A stretch of DNA of 64,000 nt. It comes from CAIYRG01 sp965247505 (GTDB lineage Bacteria > Pseudomonadota > Alphaproteobacteria > Micropepsales > Micropepsaceae). Positions within the stretch are counted from its first letter, which is position 1; each line of letters opens with the position of its first letter. Shown one piece after another: positions 41,034 through 50,551 of the stretch. The stretch covers positions 4,641,182 through 4,705,181 of the forward strand of contig OZ252020.1 in the NCBI GenBank assembly GCA_965247505.1, in the 5' to 3' direction. Under the pieces are notes generated by a model. It was not told where the DNA came from. It made no database searches and saw only the letters and a list, made by a program, of their open reading frames with translations. Position numbers and translations under genes: made by a program.

Positions 41034-42152
41034 TGTGTGTACCGAAAATTAGATTCTCGCATACCTGTGGTGTAGGCCGCCCAGAATTGGGTGTGCGGTG
41101 ACGGTCCCGGTGCGCTCGATGGGGCGCGGGTGGGGGGAATCTTTGGCCAAGGACCCGTGCGTCCGGGCGTCATTGTAGTACTGAACATAGGCCGAGAGCA
41201 CTCGGCGCAAATGGGTATCGTTGACCACGATCACGTGGTCGAAACACTCCCGACGTATAGTTCCGATGACGCGCTCAGTATGGCCGTTTTGCCAAGGCGA
41301 TCGAAAGCTCGTTGGTCGGTCTCGAATACCCATCGCACGAACGCGTCGCTTGAAGACGCCACCGAACTTCACGTCGTTGTCTCTAATTAAGAATTTTGGC
41401 GCTGAATCCCATGGAAAGGCTTCCGTGATTTGTTGAGCAAGCCACATCGCGGTGGGCTCGCCCGTAACCGTCAGAAGGACAATCTTACGTCGGGCATGAT
41501 TCAGGACGACGAACACGTAGAGCTCTTCGAACAAGAAAGTTGGAACTGTGAATAAGTCTATCGAGGCGATGCCTTCAGCCTGATTCAGAAGGAAGGTCGT
41601 CCAGCTTTGTCCTCCCCGGAAGGGAGGTCGTCGGAGCATGTATTTCGCGACCGTCGATTGAGCGACCGAGAAGCCGAGCTTCAATAATTCTCCATGGATT
41701 CTTGGAGATCCCCACAAGGGATTCTCCCTACACATGCGCTGTATCAAATCACGCAGTTCTTTATCGATCTTGGGGCGTCCGAGGCGCAGACCGGGGGACC
41801 TCCAGCGCCAATAACGCCGAACCCCTTGCCGGTGCTAGCGGGTGACCGTTTCCGGCCGCACGACTTTCACGCTTTCAAGAACCGTCGGAAAGGCCCGAGA
41901 TATCCCGACCAAGAAGGAGCGATCAAAGTTCGATAATTGGACCCGGCACGAACGCTTCCTGAGGGCGATGTTCAGCTGATGACGCAGGCTGACAATCTCC
42001 GCCTCAAGCTGGGACTGAGACTTAAAGGCGCTCCGAAATGCAAAATAGATCGTCAGTAGGACCTTCAGTATCGCCCCAAAGAATGGGCTGAGTCGGCCTC
42101 CTCATGCGAGTCTTCCCCAGTTCCCAGCTGAATCGACTTTTCGGTACACACA
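41034..42152 (-). mobile_element. IS-C copy 2 (1119 bp, full length)
   Basis: Perfect 10-bp ends TGTGTGTACC on both sides. It has inserted at or next to an IS1595 remnant on the right. The flanks show no clear target duplication. Confidence 0.85.
41049..42071 (-). pseudogene. IS-C transposase with internal stop
   Basis: Aligned to the intact copy (52847-53869), the Trp codon of the TRWHRQGVRRYW segment is changed to TAG (near 41836). Downstream the frame is open from MIQRMCRENPLWGSPRIHGE, 232 codons. Confidence 0.85.
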
Positions 42153-42186
42153 CCTAGTGGGTGTGGGTGTAAACCGGGTAGGCAAG
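42153..42186. mobile_element. IS1595 terminal remnant
   Basis: CTAGTGGGTGTGGGTGTAAA and the following CCGGGTAGGCAAG match the IS1595 end at 138-171. Nothing else of the element remains. Confidence 0.55.
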
Positions 42187-42288
42187 GAACGATCCCTTCC
42201 GTTATTTCAAAAGTTCACTTGAGATCATTCGACTCGCAGCGATGATGTATATTCGCTACCCGTCCGGCCCGGTTAGTCTGACAATGCC
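42187..42288 (+). mobile_element. IS6-B-type deletion remnant
   Basis: About 75 bp of the transposase start (ATCCCTTCCGTTATTTCA and onward, closer to IS6-C) are fused to the last 25 bp of an IS6-B right end (GTTAGTCTGACAATGCC). Confidence 0.65.
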
Positions 42289-42502
42289 ATTGAGGCAGGT
42301 ATATTACGCCAGGCTCGCTGGGGGCCAGCGCTAGCTATGCGGCTTCAGTGTCTGGCGGGCACAGAATGTAACAACGGACCGTTTGGGGCCACGCGATCGA
42401 CACTGGGGCCGACGAGCGGTTGCGGGCGTTGATCCTGACTGTCCAGCGACAGCGGGCACGACAACTGTACGCTGAGCGCATGGGCTCGAGAGGAGGGGGA
42501 CG

Positions 42503-43156
42503 ATGCCGACCGTGGCGATCATCGGCGCGAGCCGGGGTATCGGTCTCGGACTGGTCGAGCACTACGCAGCCGCGGGATGGCGGGTGCATGCAACGACACG
42601 CACCCCGGAGCGCCCCGGGGCGCTTGGCGAGGTGGCCGGAGATGTACACATCCGCGGACTAGAGGTGACCGACCCCGCGCAGCGGCAGACGTTCCGCGAT
42701 GCGCTGGGGGATGAGGCGATTGACGTCCTGATCCACAATGCGGGTGTCTACGGTGAAGGCATGAGCGCCGCCGCCGTGCACCGTATCAACGCAGAGGCCC
42801 CGATCGAGATGGCCGAATTGCTGATGGACACGGTCGTGCGAAGCTGGCAGCGCAAGATTGCGCTTATCACCAGCACGATGGGCTCACGCCGCGGGTCGCG
42901 CCGCAGCCTCGGGAATTACGGCGAGTCGAAGGCGGCGCTCAACGACAGGTTCAGGGCGCTCGAGGAAATCTGGCGCGAGCGGGGCTGCCTCGCGGTGGTC
43001 ATCCATCCGGGGTGGGTCCGCACCGACATGGGCGGTCCAAGTGCCGTGGTGTCAGTGGGCGAGAGCGCCCGCGGCATCTCCAAGGTCATGGTCAGCCTCG
43101 ATGAATCCCGACACGGTCGATTCTGGACCTGGGAGGGGAAGGAGCACCCGTGGTAG
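42503..43156 (+). CDS. short-chain dehydrogenase/reductase
   Basis: A 217-residue SDR, complete. Cofactor motif IGASRGIGLGL (about 7-17), VLIHNAGVYGEG, catalytic Ser in ALITSTMGSR, and YxxxK in NYGESKAALNDR. The C-terminal HPGWVRTDMGGPSA is typical of the csgA-like/sniffer group of small SDRs. The ATG follows GAGGAGGGG closely. The substrate is unknown. It lies in a small unique patch (about 42290-43390) between IS remnants, with GC-rich codon use. Confidence 0.85.
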   Translation: MPTVAIIGASRGIGLGLVEHYAAAGWRVHATTRTPERPGALGEVAGDVHIRGLEVTDPAQRQTFRDALGDEAIDVLIHNAGVYGEGMSAAAVHRINAEAPIEMAELLMDTVVRSWQRKIALITSTMGSRRGSRRSLGNYGESKAALNDRFRALEEIWRERGCLAVVIHPGWVRTDMGGPSAVVSVGESARGISKVMVSLDESRHGRFWTWEGKEHPW

Positions 43157-43394
43157 AGGCCGCGCTGTGGCTCGGCGTTCGGGTTCGACGTCCATCGACG
43201 CGGTATACTTTTGAATTTGCTTGAGCCGCCAGGATCAAGTTTTCACGCTGAGTAATTGTCAAGAACAGTTGCCTGAAATTGTCTGCCCGAAATCGGACCT
43301 TTAGACCCATAGGTGAGTAGAACCATTGGTGAGCGAATGCTGAGGTTTCCAGAAGAAATCATGCTACTTCTTCTTGACGATAACAATGGAAAGG
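43157..43394. other. non-coding stretch after the SDR
   Basis: No gene or RNA is recognisable. AT-rich sequence (TTGAATTTGCTTGAGCC and so on) leads to an IS6-A-like end. Confidence 0.35.
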
Positions 43395-43420
43395 GGTCTG
43401 TCACATTAACAGAGTGAACC
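43395..43420. mobile_element. IS6-A-like terminal repeat remnant
   Basis: GGTCTGTCACATTAACAGAG then TGAACC resembles the IS6-A left end (GGTGCTGTCACATTAACAGG). No transposase follows. Confidence 0.5.
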
Positions 43421-43500
43421 AACTGGTACTGATTATGGGAGAAACGTCACTGTCCGTCGTCAGGACATTTGGCACAGCTTGGAGCGTGATCTAGAGCAGG

Positions 43501-43953
43501 GGCATTGTCAGACTAAATCGGCTTGAGCCGGGAAGTTAAGGTCTCCTAGCCTCCGGCGATGCACAATCCCTTCCGTTATTTCAACGGCATTGTCAGACTA
43601 AAATTGTATGTTAGAATTTTCCCGTTGTTGAGCCAGCTTCGTCGCCCGTGTTTGTCCGGTCTAAGTCGGACAAAATCTATTTTTGCGCCCTGCAATCCCC
43701 AAAAGGGGACAGGGAATTGCTGCCAAGCAAATTTAATCTGACAATGCCAAATTCAGGGAGGTAAAAACTCTGCAGAAATTCGCCTCCGTCCATGGTTCGA
43801 TCCATAACCACTTCAACCACCAACGCCATCTCAACCGCCGCGATATTTTCAAACGGACCCGAGCCGCTGCGCTGGCCGAGTGGTGTCAACTTGCAGCCTA
43901 AAAATCCTCGATTGTAGATTCTACAGGTCCGACCCAGTTAGTCTGACAATGCC
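43501..43953 (+). mobile_element. IS6-B remnant containing MITE-A copy 3
   Basis: 43501-43585 is the IS6-B left end plus the first nine codons (MHNPFRYFN). 43749-43953 is the 3' portion (KFREVKTLQKFASVHGSIHN to AEWCQLAA) plus the right end. About 550 bp of the centre are missing and MITE-A3 lies exactly at the gap. Confidence 0.8.
43586..43748. repeat. MITE-A copy 3 (163 bp)
   Basis: Ends GGCATTGTCAGACTAAAA and, inverted, GGCATTGTCAGATTAAAT. It has the same internal hairpin region and CCCC-aaaa-GGGG stem as copy 1. The flanks (ATTTCAAC and AAATTCAG) are not duplicated. Confidence 0.85.
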
Positions 43954-44039
43954 TTCCCGATGGTGCTGGCACCTGGACGAGGTGTTTATCAGGGTCAATG
44001 GTGAGACGCATTACCTTTGGCGTCCGGTGGACCATGAGT
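43954..44039 (+). mobile_element. internal fragment of an IS6 transposase (IS6-C-like)
   Basis: Encodes WCWHLDEVFIRVNGETHYLW then RPVDHE, the first catalytic Asp region, closest to the IS6-C copy at 56792-57487. Confidence 0.65.
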
Positions 44040-44172
44040 AACGTATTGATCAGCGTTGGGGACGTCGGGTGCCGACAGGGCGACGGCGTTCTCAGTAACG
44101 TGACAACGCCCCCCTACACTCAATGTCGCTTCCTCTGACAATTCCTCTACGACCACCACTATTGTTGTGGAC

Positions 44173-45003
44173 CTAGCGACCACCGCCTCTTCTGGCAGGC
44201 AGGGCCAGAGAGTTTGCGCCACCATTATTGCGGATTGCTCGGCCGCCCCCGTTGTTGCGGGCGGCCGGTCTGCCAACAAGCGCACCTCCTCGTCTGGCAG
44301 GTACGGCTATAGAGTTTGCGCCATCATTGTTGCGGATTGCGCGACCGCCACTGTTGTTGCGCGCGGCCGGTCCGCCAAGACGCGCACCGCCTCTTCTGGC
44401 AGGCAGGGCCAGAGAGTTTGCGCCATCATTGTTGCGGATTGCTCGGCCGCCCCCGTTGTTGCGCGCGGCCGGTCCGCCAACACGCGCACCGCCTCTTCTG
44501 CCAGGCAGGGCCAGAGAGTTTGCGCCATCATTGTTGCGGATTGCGCGGCCGCCCCCGTTGTTGCGGGCGGCCGGTCTGCCAACACGCGCACCGCCTCTTC
44601 TGCCAGGCAGGGCCAGAGAGTTTGCGCCATTGCCGCCGCGCCGGACGATATTACCGCTCCAATATCTGTTGCCGCCGCGGCTCCAATCAATGCGTGGCCG
44701 TGCTCCGCGCCATTCGTTGCGTCTCCAACCATTGTTGAGCCAGAACCAATTTGTACCGCCATAGGTGCGGAAATAGATCGGTCCGCCATACCAGATGCCG
44801 CCGGAATAGACCGGATCGCTCCATATTTGGTAACGGCAATAGTCTGACGGATAGCCCCAGGGTGGCGTGTAGTAGTCGCAAGAGGCGTTGTAAGTGGCGG
44901 TGCTGGCGTAGTAGCCGCCACCGAAATAACTACCAGGGACAGCACAACCTGACAGCAGCGTCACAACCGCAACTGCACAGACAGTCACCAAAAACCGTTT
45001 CAT
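44173..45003 (-). CDS. repeat-rich secreted lipoprotein (paralogue of the IS256-split gene)
   Basis: 276 residues from an ATG behind GGAGG. Lipoprotein signal MKRFLVTVCAVAVVTLLSGC (Cys20), then CDYYTPPWGYPSDYCRYQIW and DPVYSGGIWYGGPIYFRTYG, the block shared with the gene at 6822-9250. The C-terminal half is a 34-residue tandem repeat (GANSLALPARRGGARLGGPA then ARNNGGGRAIRNND). A TAG at 44173 ends the frame inside a degenerate last repeat; the same frame continues with VHNNSGGRRGIVRGSD, so the gene was once slightly longer. Strongly basic, Gly/Asn/Arg-rich and outer-membrane-anchored; function unknown. Confidence 0.75.
   Translation of the reverse strand: MKRFLVTVCAVAVVTLLSGCAVPGSYFGGGYYASTATYNASCDYYTPPWGYPSDYCRYQIWSDPVYSGGIWYGGPIYFRTYGGTNWFWLNNGWRRNEWRGARPRIDWSRGGNRYWSGNIVRRGGNGANSLALPGRRGGARVGRPAARNNGGGRAIRNNDGANSLALPGRRGGARVGGPAARNNGGGRAIRNNDGANSLALPARRGGARLGGPAARNNSGGRAIRNNDGANSIAVPARRGGALVGRPAARNNGGGRAIRNNGGANSLALPARRGGGR
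44211..44628. repeat. 102-bp tandem repeats within the lipoprotein gene
   Basis: The landmark AGTTTGCGCC occurs at 44211, 44313, 44415, 44517 and 44619, spaced exactly 102 bp. Each unit encodes 34 residues. The inner units are almost identical and the outermost (left) unit is more diverged, as expected for expansion by unequal exchange or slippage. Confidence 0.9.
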
Positions 45004-45150
45004 AGGTGCCTCCAGGTTCAGTTGCCGACTCGCCCCTACGTCTATCGCAACAATGGCAGATGCTAGATGAACCCCACATGAATGGCTGACCTGACAAAAT
45101 TATTGTACCAGTGGGAAGGAGAGATTGTTGCATCGGCGCGGCCAATCGAG

Positions 45151-45955
45151 GGCATTGTCAGACTAACTGGCGCTAAGAAGAAGAACCCATAATACAGGAC
45201 TTTCAGGCTGCAAGTTGCCGCCATTCGGCCAGCGCAGCGGCTCGGGCTTGTTTGAATATGTCGCGGCAGTTGAGATGGCGTTGGTGGTTGAAATGGTTGT
45301 GGATCGAAGCATGGACGGAGGCGAATTTCTGCAGAGTTCTGACCTCCCTGAATTTGGCCATTGCGCGTTCCCGTCGCCGGAAGGGTTGATATGAGTTTTC
45401 TGCGCGGTTGTTCAACCAACGCTTGATCTTTTAGCGGCCCTCGTTGCCGATCACCTTCATCGCCGCCCGGTATGACTGCAGCCTGTCCGTGACGATCGAA
45501 GCCGGCCGGCCATACCGCTTCATAGCCCGCCTCAGAAACCTAAGCGCGGCTTCGTGGTCCCGGCGTTTCGTGGCGTAGACCTCAAGCACTTCGCCTTCAT
45601 GATCCACAGCACGCCATAGATAACATGTCTCGCCATTGATCCGGACAAACGCCTCATCAAGATGCCAGCGCCACAGTGAATAGGATCCATGACGAATGCG
45701 GCGTTTGCCGATCTCGGCGGCAAACAACGGGCCAAAGCGGTTCCACCAATATCGTAACGTTTCGTAACTGACATCAATGCCCCGTTCGTTGAGAAGATCC
45801 TCGACCTGCCTGAGGGAGAGCGGAAACCTCACATACAGCATCACTGCGCTGCGGATTACCTCGGGCGAGCTATTGAAATAACGGAAGGGATTGTGCATCG
45901 CCGGAGGCTAGGAGACCTTACTTCCCGGCTCAAGCCGATTTAGTCTGACAATGCC
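45151..45955 (-). mobile_element. IS6-B full-length copy (805 bp)
   Basis: Both ends are intact (GGCATTGTCAGACTAA at each side). The transposase has a nonsense codon. Flanks CAATCGAG and TAGTCAAG are not duplicated. Confidence 0.85.
45203..45898 (-). pseudogene. IS6-B transposase with internal stop
   Basis: A 231-codon frame interrupted after VIGNEGR by TAA where other copies read CQETRRWLNN. The N-terminal 155 residues carry two of the three catalytic residues (HLDEAF, VTDRLQSY). The Glu region (NNRAENSYQPFRRRE) lies after the stop. Confidence 0.85.
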
Positions 45956-46061
45956 TAGTCAAGCATGATTGCTTGGGGGATTACAAAGAACGGTTGACGG
46001 GCGTGGAGGAACCCGCATGATGGGAGTGCAACAAGGCGGACACCCATGTACCGACAAGCCT

Positions 46062-46826
46062 TGTGTGTACCGAAAATTAGATTCTCGCACACCTGTGGTG
46101 TAGGCCGCCCAGAATTGGGTGTGCGGTGACGGTCCCGGTGCGCTCGATGGGGCGCGGGTGGGGGGAATCTTTGGCCAAGGACCGGTGCGTCCGGGCGTCT
46201 TTGTAGTACTGAACATAGGCCGAGAGCACTCGGCGCAAATGGGTATCGTTGACCACGATCACGTGGTCCAAACACTCCCGACGTATAGTTCCGATGACGC
46301 GCTCAGTATGGCCGTTTTGCCAAGGCGATCGAAAGCTCGTTGGTCGGTCTCGAATACCCATCGCACGAACGCGTCGCTTGAAGACGCCACCGAACTTCAC
46401 GTCGTTGTTTCTAATTAAGAATTTTGGCGCTGAATCCCATGGAAAGGCTTCCGTGATTTGTTGAGCAAGCCACATCGCGGTGGGCTCGCCCGTAACCGTC
46501 AGAAGGACAATCTTACGTCGGGCATGATTCAGGACGACGAACATGTAGAGCTCTTCGAACAAGAAAGTTGGAACTGTGAATAAGTCTATCGAGGCGATGC
46601 CTTCAGCCTGATTCAGAAGGAAGGTCGTCCAGCTTTGTCCTCCCCGGAAGGGAGGTCGTCGGAGCATGTATTTCGCGACCGTCGATTGAGCGACCGAGAA
46701 GCCGAGCTTCAATAATTCTCCATGGATTCTTGGAGATCCCCACAAGGGATTCTCCCTACACATGCGCTGTATCAAATCACGAAGTTCTTTATCGATCTTG
46801 GGGCGTCCGAGGCGCAGACCGGGGGA
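46062..46826 (-). mobile_element. IS-C copy 3, truncated by IS-C copy 4
   Basis: Left end TGTGTGTACCGAAAATTAG at 46062. The body stops at 46826, where another complete IS-C starts in the same orientation. Confidence 0.85.
46077..46826 (-). pseudogene. IS-C transposase, N-terminus lost
   Basis: The frame from MIQRMCRENPLWGSPRIHGE to the C-terminus is open, with the DDE core (IASIDLFTVPTFLF, IRNNDVKFGGVF, NGHTERVIGTIRRE). The first 90 or so codons are absent. The usual catalytic segment IRDNDVKF reads IRNNDVKF here, an added Asp-to-Asn change. Confidence 0.8.
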
Positions 46827-47945
46827 TGTGTGTACCGAAAATTAGATTCTCGCATACCTGTGGTGTAGGCCGCCCAGAATTGGGTGTGCGGTGACGGTCC
46901 CGGTGCGCTCGATGGGGCGCGGGTGGGGGGAATCTTTGGCCAAGGACCGGTGCGTCCGGGCGTCATTGTAGTACTGAACATAGGCCGAGAGCACTCGGCG
47001 CAAATGGGTATCGTTGACCACGATCACGTGGTCCAAACACTCCCGACGTATAGTTCCGATGACGCGCTCAGTATGGCCGTTTTGCCAAGGCGATCGAAAG
47101 CTCGTTGGTCGGTCTCGAATACCCATCGCACGAACGCGTCGCTTGAAGACGCCACCGAACTTCACGTCGTTGTCTCTAATTAAGAATTTTGGCGCTGAAT
47201 CCCATGGAAAGGCTTCCGTGATTTGTTGAGCAAGCCACATCGCGGTGGGCTCGCCCGTAACCGTCAGAAGGACAATCTTACGTCGGGCATGATTCAGGAC
47301 GACGAACACGTAGAGCTCTTCGAACAAGAAAGTTGGAACTGTGAATAAGTCTATCGAGGCGATGCCTTCAGCCTGATTCAGAAGGAAGGTCGTCCAGCTT
47401 TGTCCTCCCCGGAAGGGAGGTCGTCGGAGCATGTATTTCGCGACTGTCGATTGAGCGACCGAGAAGCCGAGCTTCAATAATTCTCCATGGATTCTTGGAG
47501 ATCCCCACAAGGGATTCTCCCTACACATGCGCTGTATCAAATCACGAAGTTCTTTATCGATCTTGGGGCGTCCGAGGCGCAGACCGGGGGACCTCCAGCG
47601 CCAATAACGCCGAACCCCTTGCCGGTGCCAGCGGGTGACCGTTTCCGGCCGCACGACTTTCACGCTTTCAAGAACCGTCGGAAAGGCCCGAGATATCCCG
47701 ACCAAGAAGGAGCAATCAAAGTTCGATAATTAGACCCGGCACGAACGCTTCCTGAGGGCGATGTTCAGCTGATGACGCAGGCTGACAATCTCCGCCTCAA
47801 GCTGGGACTGAGACTTAAAGGCGCTCCGAAATGCAAAATAGATCGTCAGTAGGACCTTCAGCATCGCCCCAAAGAATGGGCTGAGTCGGCCTCCTCATGC
47901 GAGTCTTCCCCAGTTCCCAGCTGAATCGACTTTTCGGTACACACA
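46827..47945 (-). mobile_element. IS-C copy 4 (1119 bp, full length)
   Basis: Perfect TGTGTGTACC ends. The left neighbour is the interior of IS-C copy 3 and the right neighbour an NHL-repeat gene fragment. No visible target duplication. Confidence 0.85.
46842..47864 (-). pseudogene. IS-C transposase with early stop
   Basis: A CAA codon (Gln in CRVQLSNFD) is TAA here. The remaining frame begins at MVGISRAFPTVLESVKVVRP and contains 287 codons with all catalytic motifs. Confidence 0.85.
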
Positions 47946-48401
47946 GGTGCGTTCCTGCGCCAATGGGTGTTCGGCGACATGGAATCCGTGCACTGCGTGC
48001 ATCTGTCCAATGACGGCATGGTCTATGTTTGTCACCGTCGCGGATCGGAGATCCGAGTCTACGACAAGATGGGCAGCTTCCAGCGCCGTATCGCGGTTCC
48101 CTGGATGCCCGTCACGCCGCCCGAAGACGGACAACTCGTCCAGAGCGGCGGTTCGGCAGTGGACATTGCCTTTTCGTCCGATCCTCAGCAAAGGCTGCTG
48201 TACGTCATCAATCAGAACAACGCGCGGATCGACGTTTTCGAGCGCGAGAACGCCGAGTTCCTGACCAGCTTCGGCCGCGCCGGCAATTATCCGGGTCAAT
48301 TCAATCAGGCGCACAGCATCGGCGTCGATTCAAACGGCAATGTCTATGTCGCCGAGAATCGCGGCCAGCGGGTGCAACGCTTCCGGCCTGTTACCAAATA
48401 G
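47946..48401 (+). pseudogene. NHL-repeat / six-bladed propeller protein, C-terminal fragment
   Basis: The frame is open from the IS-C border (FLRQWVFGDMESVHCVHLSN) and ends RGQRVQRFRPVTK. NHL-type blades are clear: GMVYVCHRRGSEIRVYD, LLYVINQNNARIDVFERENA and GVDSNGNVYVAENRGQRVQR. The 5' part was removed by IS-C copy 4. It resembles periplasmic peptidyl-alpha-hydroxyglycine lyase-like propellers common in marine proteobacteria. Confidence 0.7.
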
Positions 48402-48463
48402 CGCCATCGCTGCCGCGTATCGGGACCTGCAAATATCAGAATTGCTGATGTCCGCTTTACCCC

Positions 48464-49337
48464 GGTGGTCTCAAGCGATGGACGCAACACTTTATCTTAA
48501 TTGGAAAAGATGGAGTGTTCGATGGATCAAGGAATTGGTGACCAGAAAAGCCATTACGGTTTCAGTGCGTTAGAGAAGGACGAAGTTTGGGAGCGTTGGG
48601 CTCGGGGTGAAACGCTGAAGGCGATCGGGCGAGTTTTCGGTAAGCCCTCGTCGTCGATTCGTGGTCAGCTGTCGCCCTATGGCGGGATCCGACCGGCACC
48701 CCGGCGGCGTTCAAAGCTGGCTTTGACATTGTCGGAGCGCGAGGAGATCTCCAGAGGTCTCGCGGCGGAACAATCTGCACGCTCTTTGGCAAGGTTGCTG
48801 GGCCGTGCGCCCTCGACGGTGAGCCGAGAGATTCGCCGCAATGGGGGCTATGATCGCTACCGCGCGGCATTGTCCGACGAAGCGGCCTTTATACGTGCGC
48901 GCCGGCCGAAGCGATGTAAATTGGCGGGCAATGCGCAGTTACGACAGACAGTAGCGCGCAAGCTTAAACAGGATTGGTCGCCCCAGCAGATCGCCGGTTG
49001 GCTGAAGCAGATGCATCCCGAAGACGAGAGCAAACGCGTGTCGCACGAGACCATCTATCGAAGCTTATTTATTCAATCCCGTGGGGCATTTAGGAAGGAA
49101 CTGACCGGGTATCTTCGCTCCAAACGGACAATGCGGCGCTCTAAGCGTGCGAGCTCGCATGGCGATGGCCGTGGGCAGATCACGGATATCGTTTCGATCA
49201 GCGAGCGCCCTGCAAGCGTGGAAGATCGTGCGGTGCCCGGTCATTGGGAAGGCGATCTTCTGGCCGGCTCGAAGAACACGCATATCGCAACCTTGGTCGA
49301 GCGTCATACCCGCTATGTGATGCTGGCGAAGATCCCC
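48464..49337 (+). mobile_element. IS30 family element copy 1, truncated by IS-C copy 5
   Basis: Left end GGTGGTCTCAAGCGATGG at 48464. Its 3' part is missing beyond 49337, and after IS-C copy 5 the sequence is IS6-B, not IS30. Confidence 0.75.
48522..49337 (+). pseudogene. IS30 family transposase, C-terminus lost
   Basis: Starts MDQGIGDQKSHYGFSALEKD. It has the IS30 HTH (SLARLLGRAPSTVSREIRRN) and the rve core up to VPGHWEGDLLAGSKNTHIAT then LVERHTRYVMLAKIP. The second Asp and Glu are missing, so it is inactive. Confidence 0.85.
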
Positions 49338-50455
49338 TGTGTGTACCGAAAATTAGATTCTCGCATACCTGTGGTGTAGGCCGCCCAGAATTGGGTGTGC
49401 GGTGACGGTCCCGGTGCGCTCGATGGGGCGCGGGTGGGGGGAATCTTTGGCCAAGGACCGGTGCGTCCGGGCGTCATTGTAGTACTGAACATAGGCCGAG
49501 AGCACTCGGCGCAAATGGGTATCGTTGACCACGATCACGTGGCCAAACACTCCCGACGTATAGTTCCGATGACGCGCTCAGTATGGCCGTTTTGCCAAGG
49601 CGATCGAAAGCTCGTTGGTCGGTCTCGAATACCCATCGCACGAACGCGTCGCTTGAAGACGCCACCGAACTTCACGTCGTTGTCTCTAATTAAGAATTTT
49701 GGCGCTGAATCCCATGGAAAGGCTTCCGTGATTTGTTGAGCAAGCCACATCGCGGTGGGCTCGCCCGTAACCGTCAGAAGGACAATCTTACGTCGGGCAT
49801 GATTCAGGACGACGAACACGTAGAGCTCTTCGAACAAGAAAGTTGGAACTGTGAATAAGTCTATCGAGGCGATGCCTTCAGCCTGATTCAGAAGGAAGGT
49901 CGTCCAGCTTTGTCCTCCCCGGAAGGGAGGTCGTCGGAGCATGTATTTCGCGACCGTCGATTGAGCGACCGAGAAGCCGAGCTTCAATAATTCTCCATGG
50001 ATTCTTGGAGATCCCCACAAGGGATTCTCCCTACACATGCGCTGTATCAAATCACGAAGTTCTTTATCGATCTTGGGGCGTCCGAGGCGCAGACCGGGGG
50101 ACCTCCAGCGCCAATAACGCCGAACCCCTTGCCGGTGCCAGCGGGTGACCGTTTCCGGCCGCACGACTTTCACGCTTTCAAGAACCGTCGGAAAGGCCCG
50201 AGATATCCCGACCAAGAAGGAGCAATCAAAGTTCGATAATTGGACCCGGCACGAACGCTTCCTGAGGGCGATGTTCAGCTGATGACGCAGGCTGACAATC
50301 TCCGCCTCAAGCTGGGACTGAGACTTAAAGACGCTCCGAAATGCAAAATAGATCGTCAGTAGGACCTTCAGCATCGCCCCAAAGAATGGGCTGAGTCGGC
50401 CTCCTCATGCGAGCCTTCCCCAGTTCCCAGCTGAATCGACTTTTCGGTACACACA
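49338..50455 (-). mobile_element. IS-C copy 5 (1118 bp)
   Basis: Full-length with perfect TGTGTGTACC ends but one base shorter than copies 2, 4 and 6. Confidence 0.85.
49353..50374 (-). pseudogene. IS-C transposase with one-base deletion
   Basis: One base is missing from GGTCC (reads GGCC near 49542). The frame from MLKVLLTIYFAFRSVFKSQS therefore ends GTIRRECLAT instead of continuing LDHVIVVNDTHLRR. The first 279 residues, including the Glu, are intact, so only the C-terminal 60 residues are lost. Confidence 0.85.
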
Positions 50456-50475
50456 AGATTTAGTCTGACAATGCC
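50456..50475. mobile_element. IS6-B right-end scrap
   Basis: GATTTAGTCTGACAATGCC is the terminal repeat of IS6-B with nothing else attached. Confidence 0.6.
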
Positions 50476-50551
50476 ATCCCATAACCCCGCCATCATCATG
50501 GATAAATCCAGATCAAGTGGTACAATTATAGGGGGCCAGTACATTAGCCTT

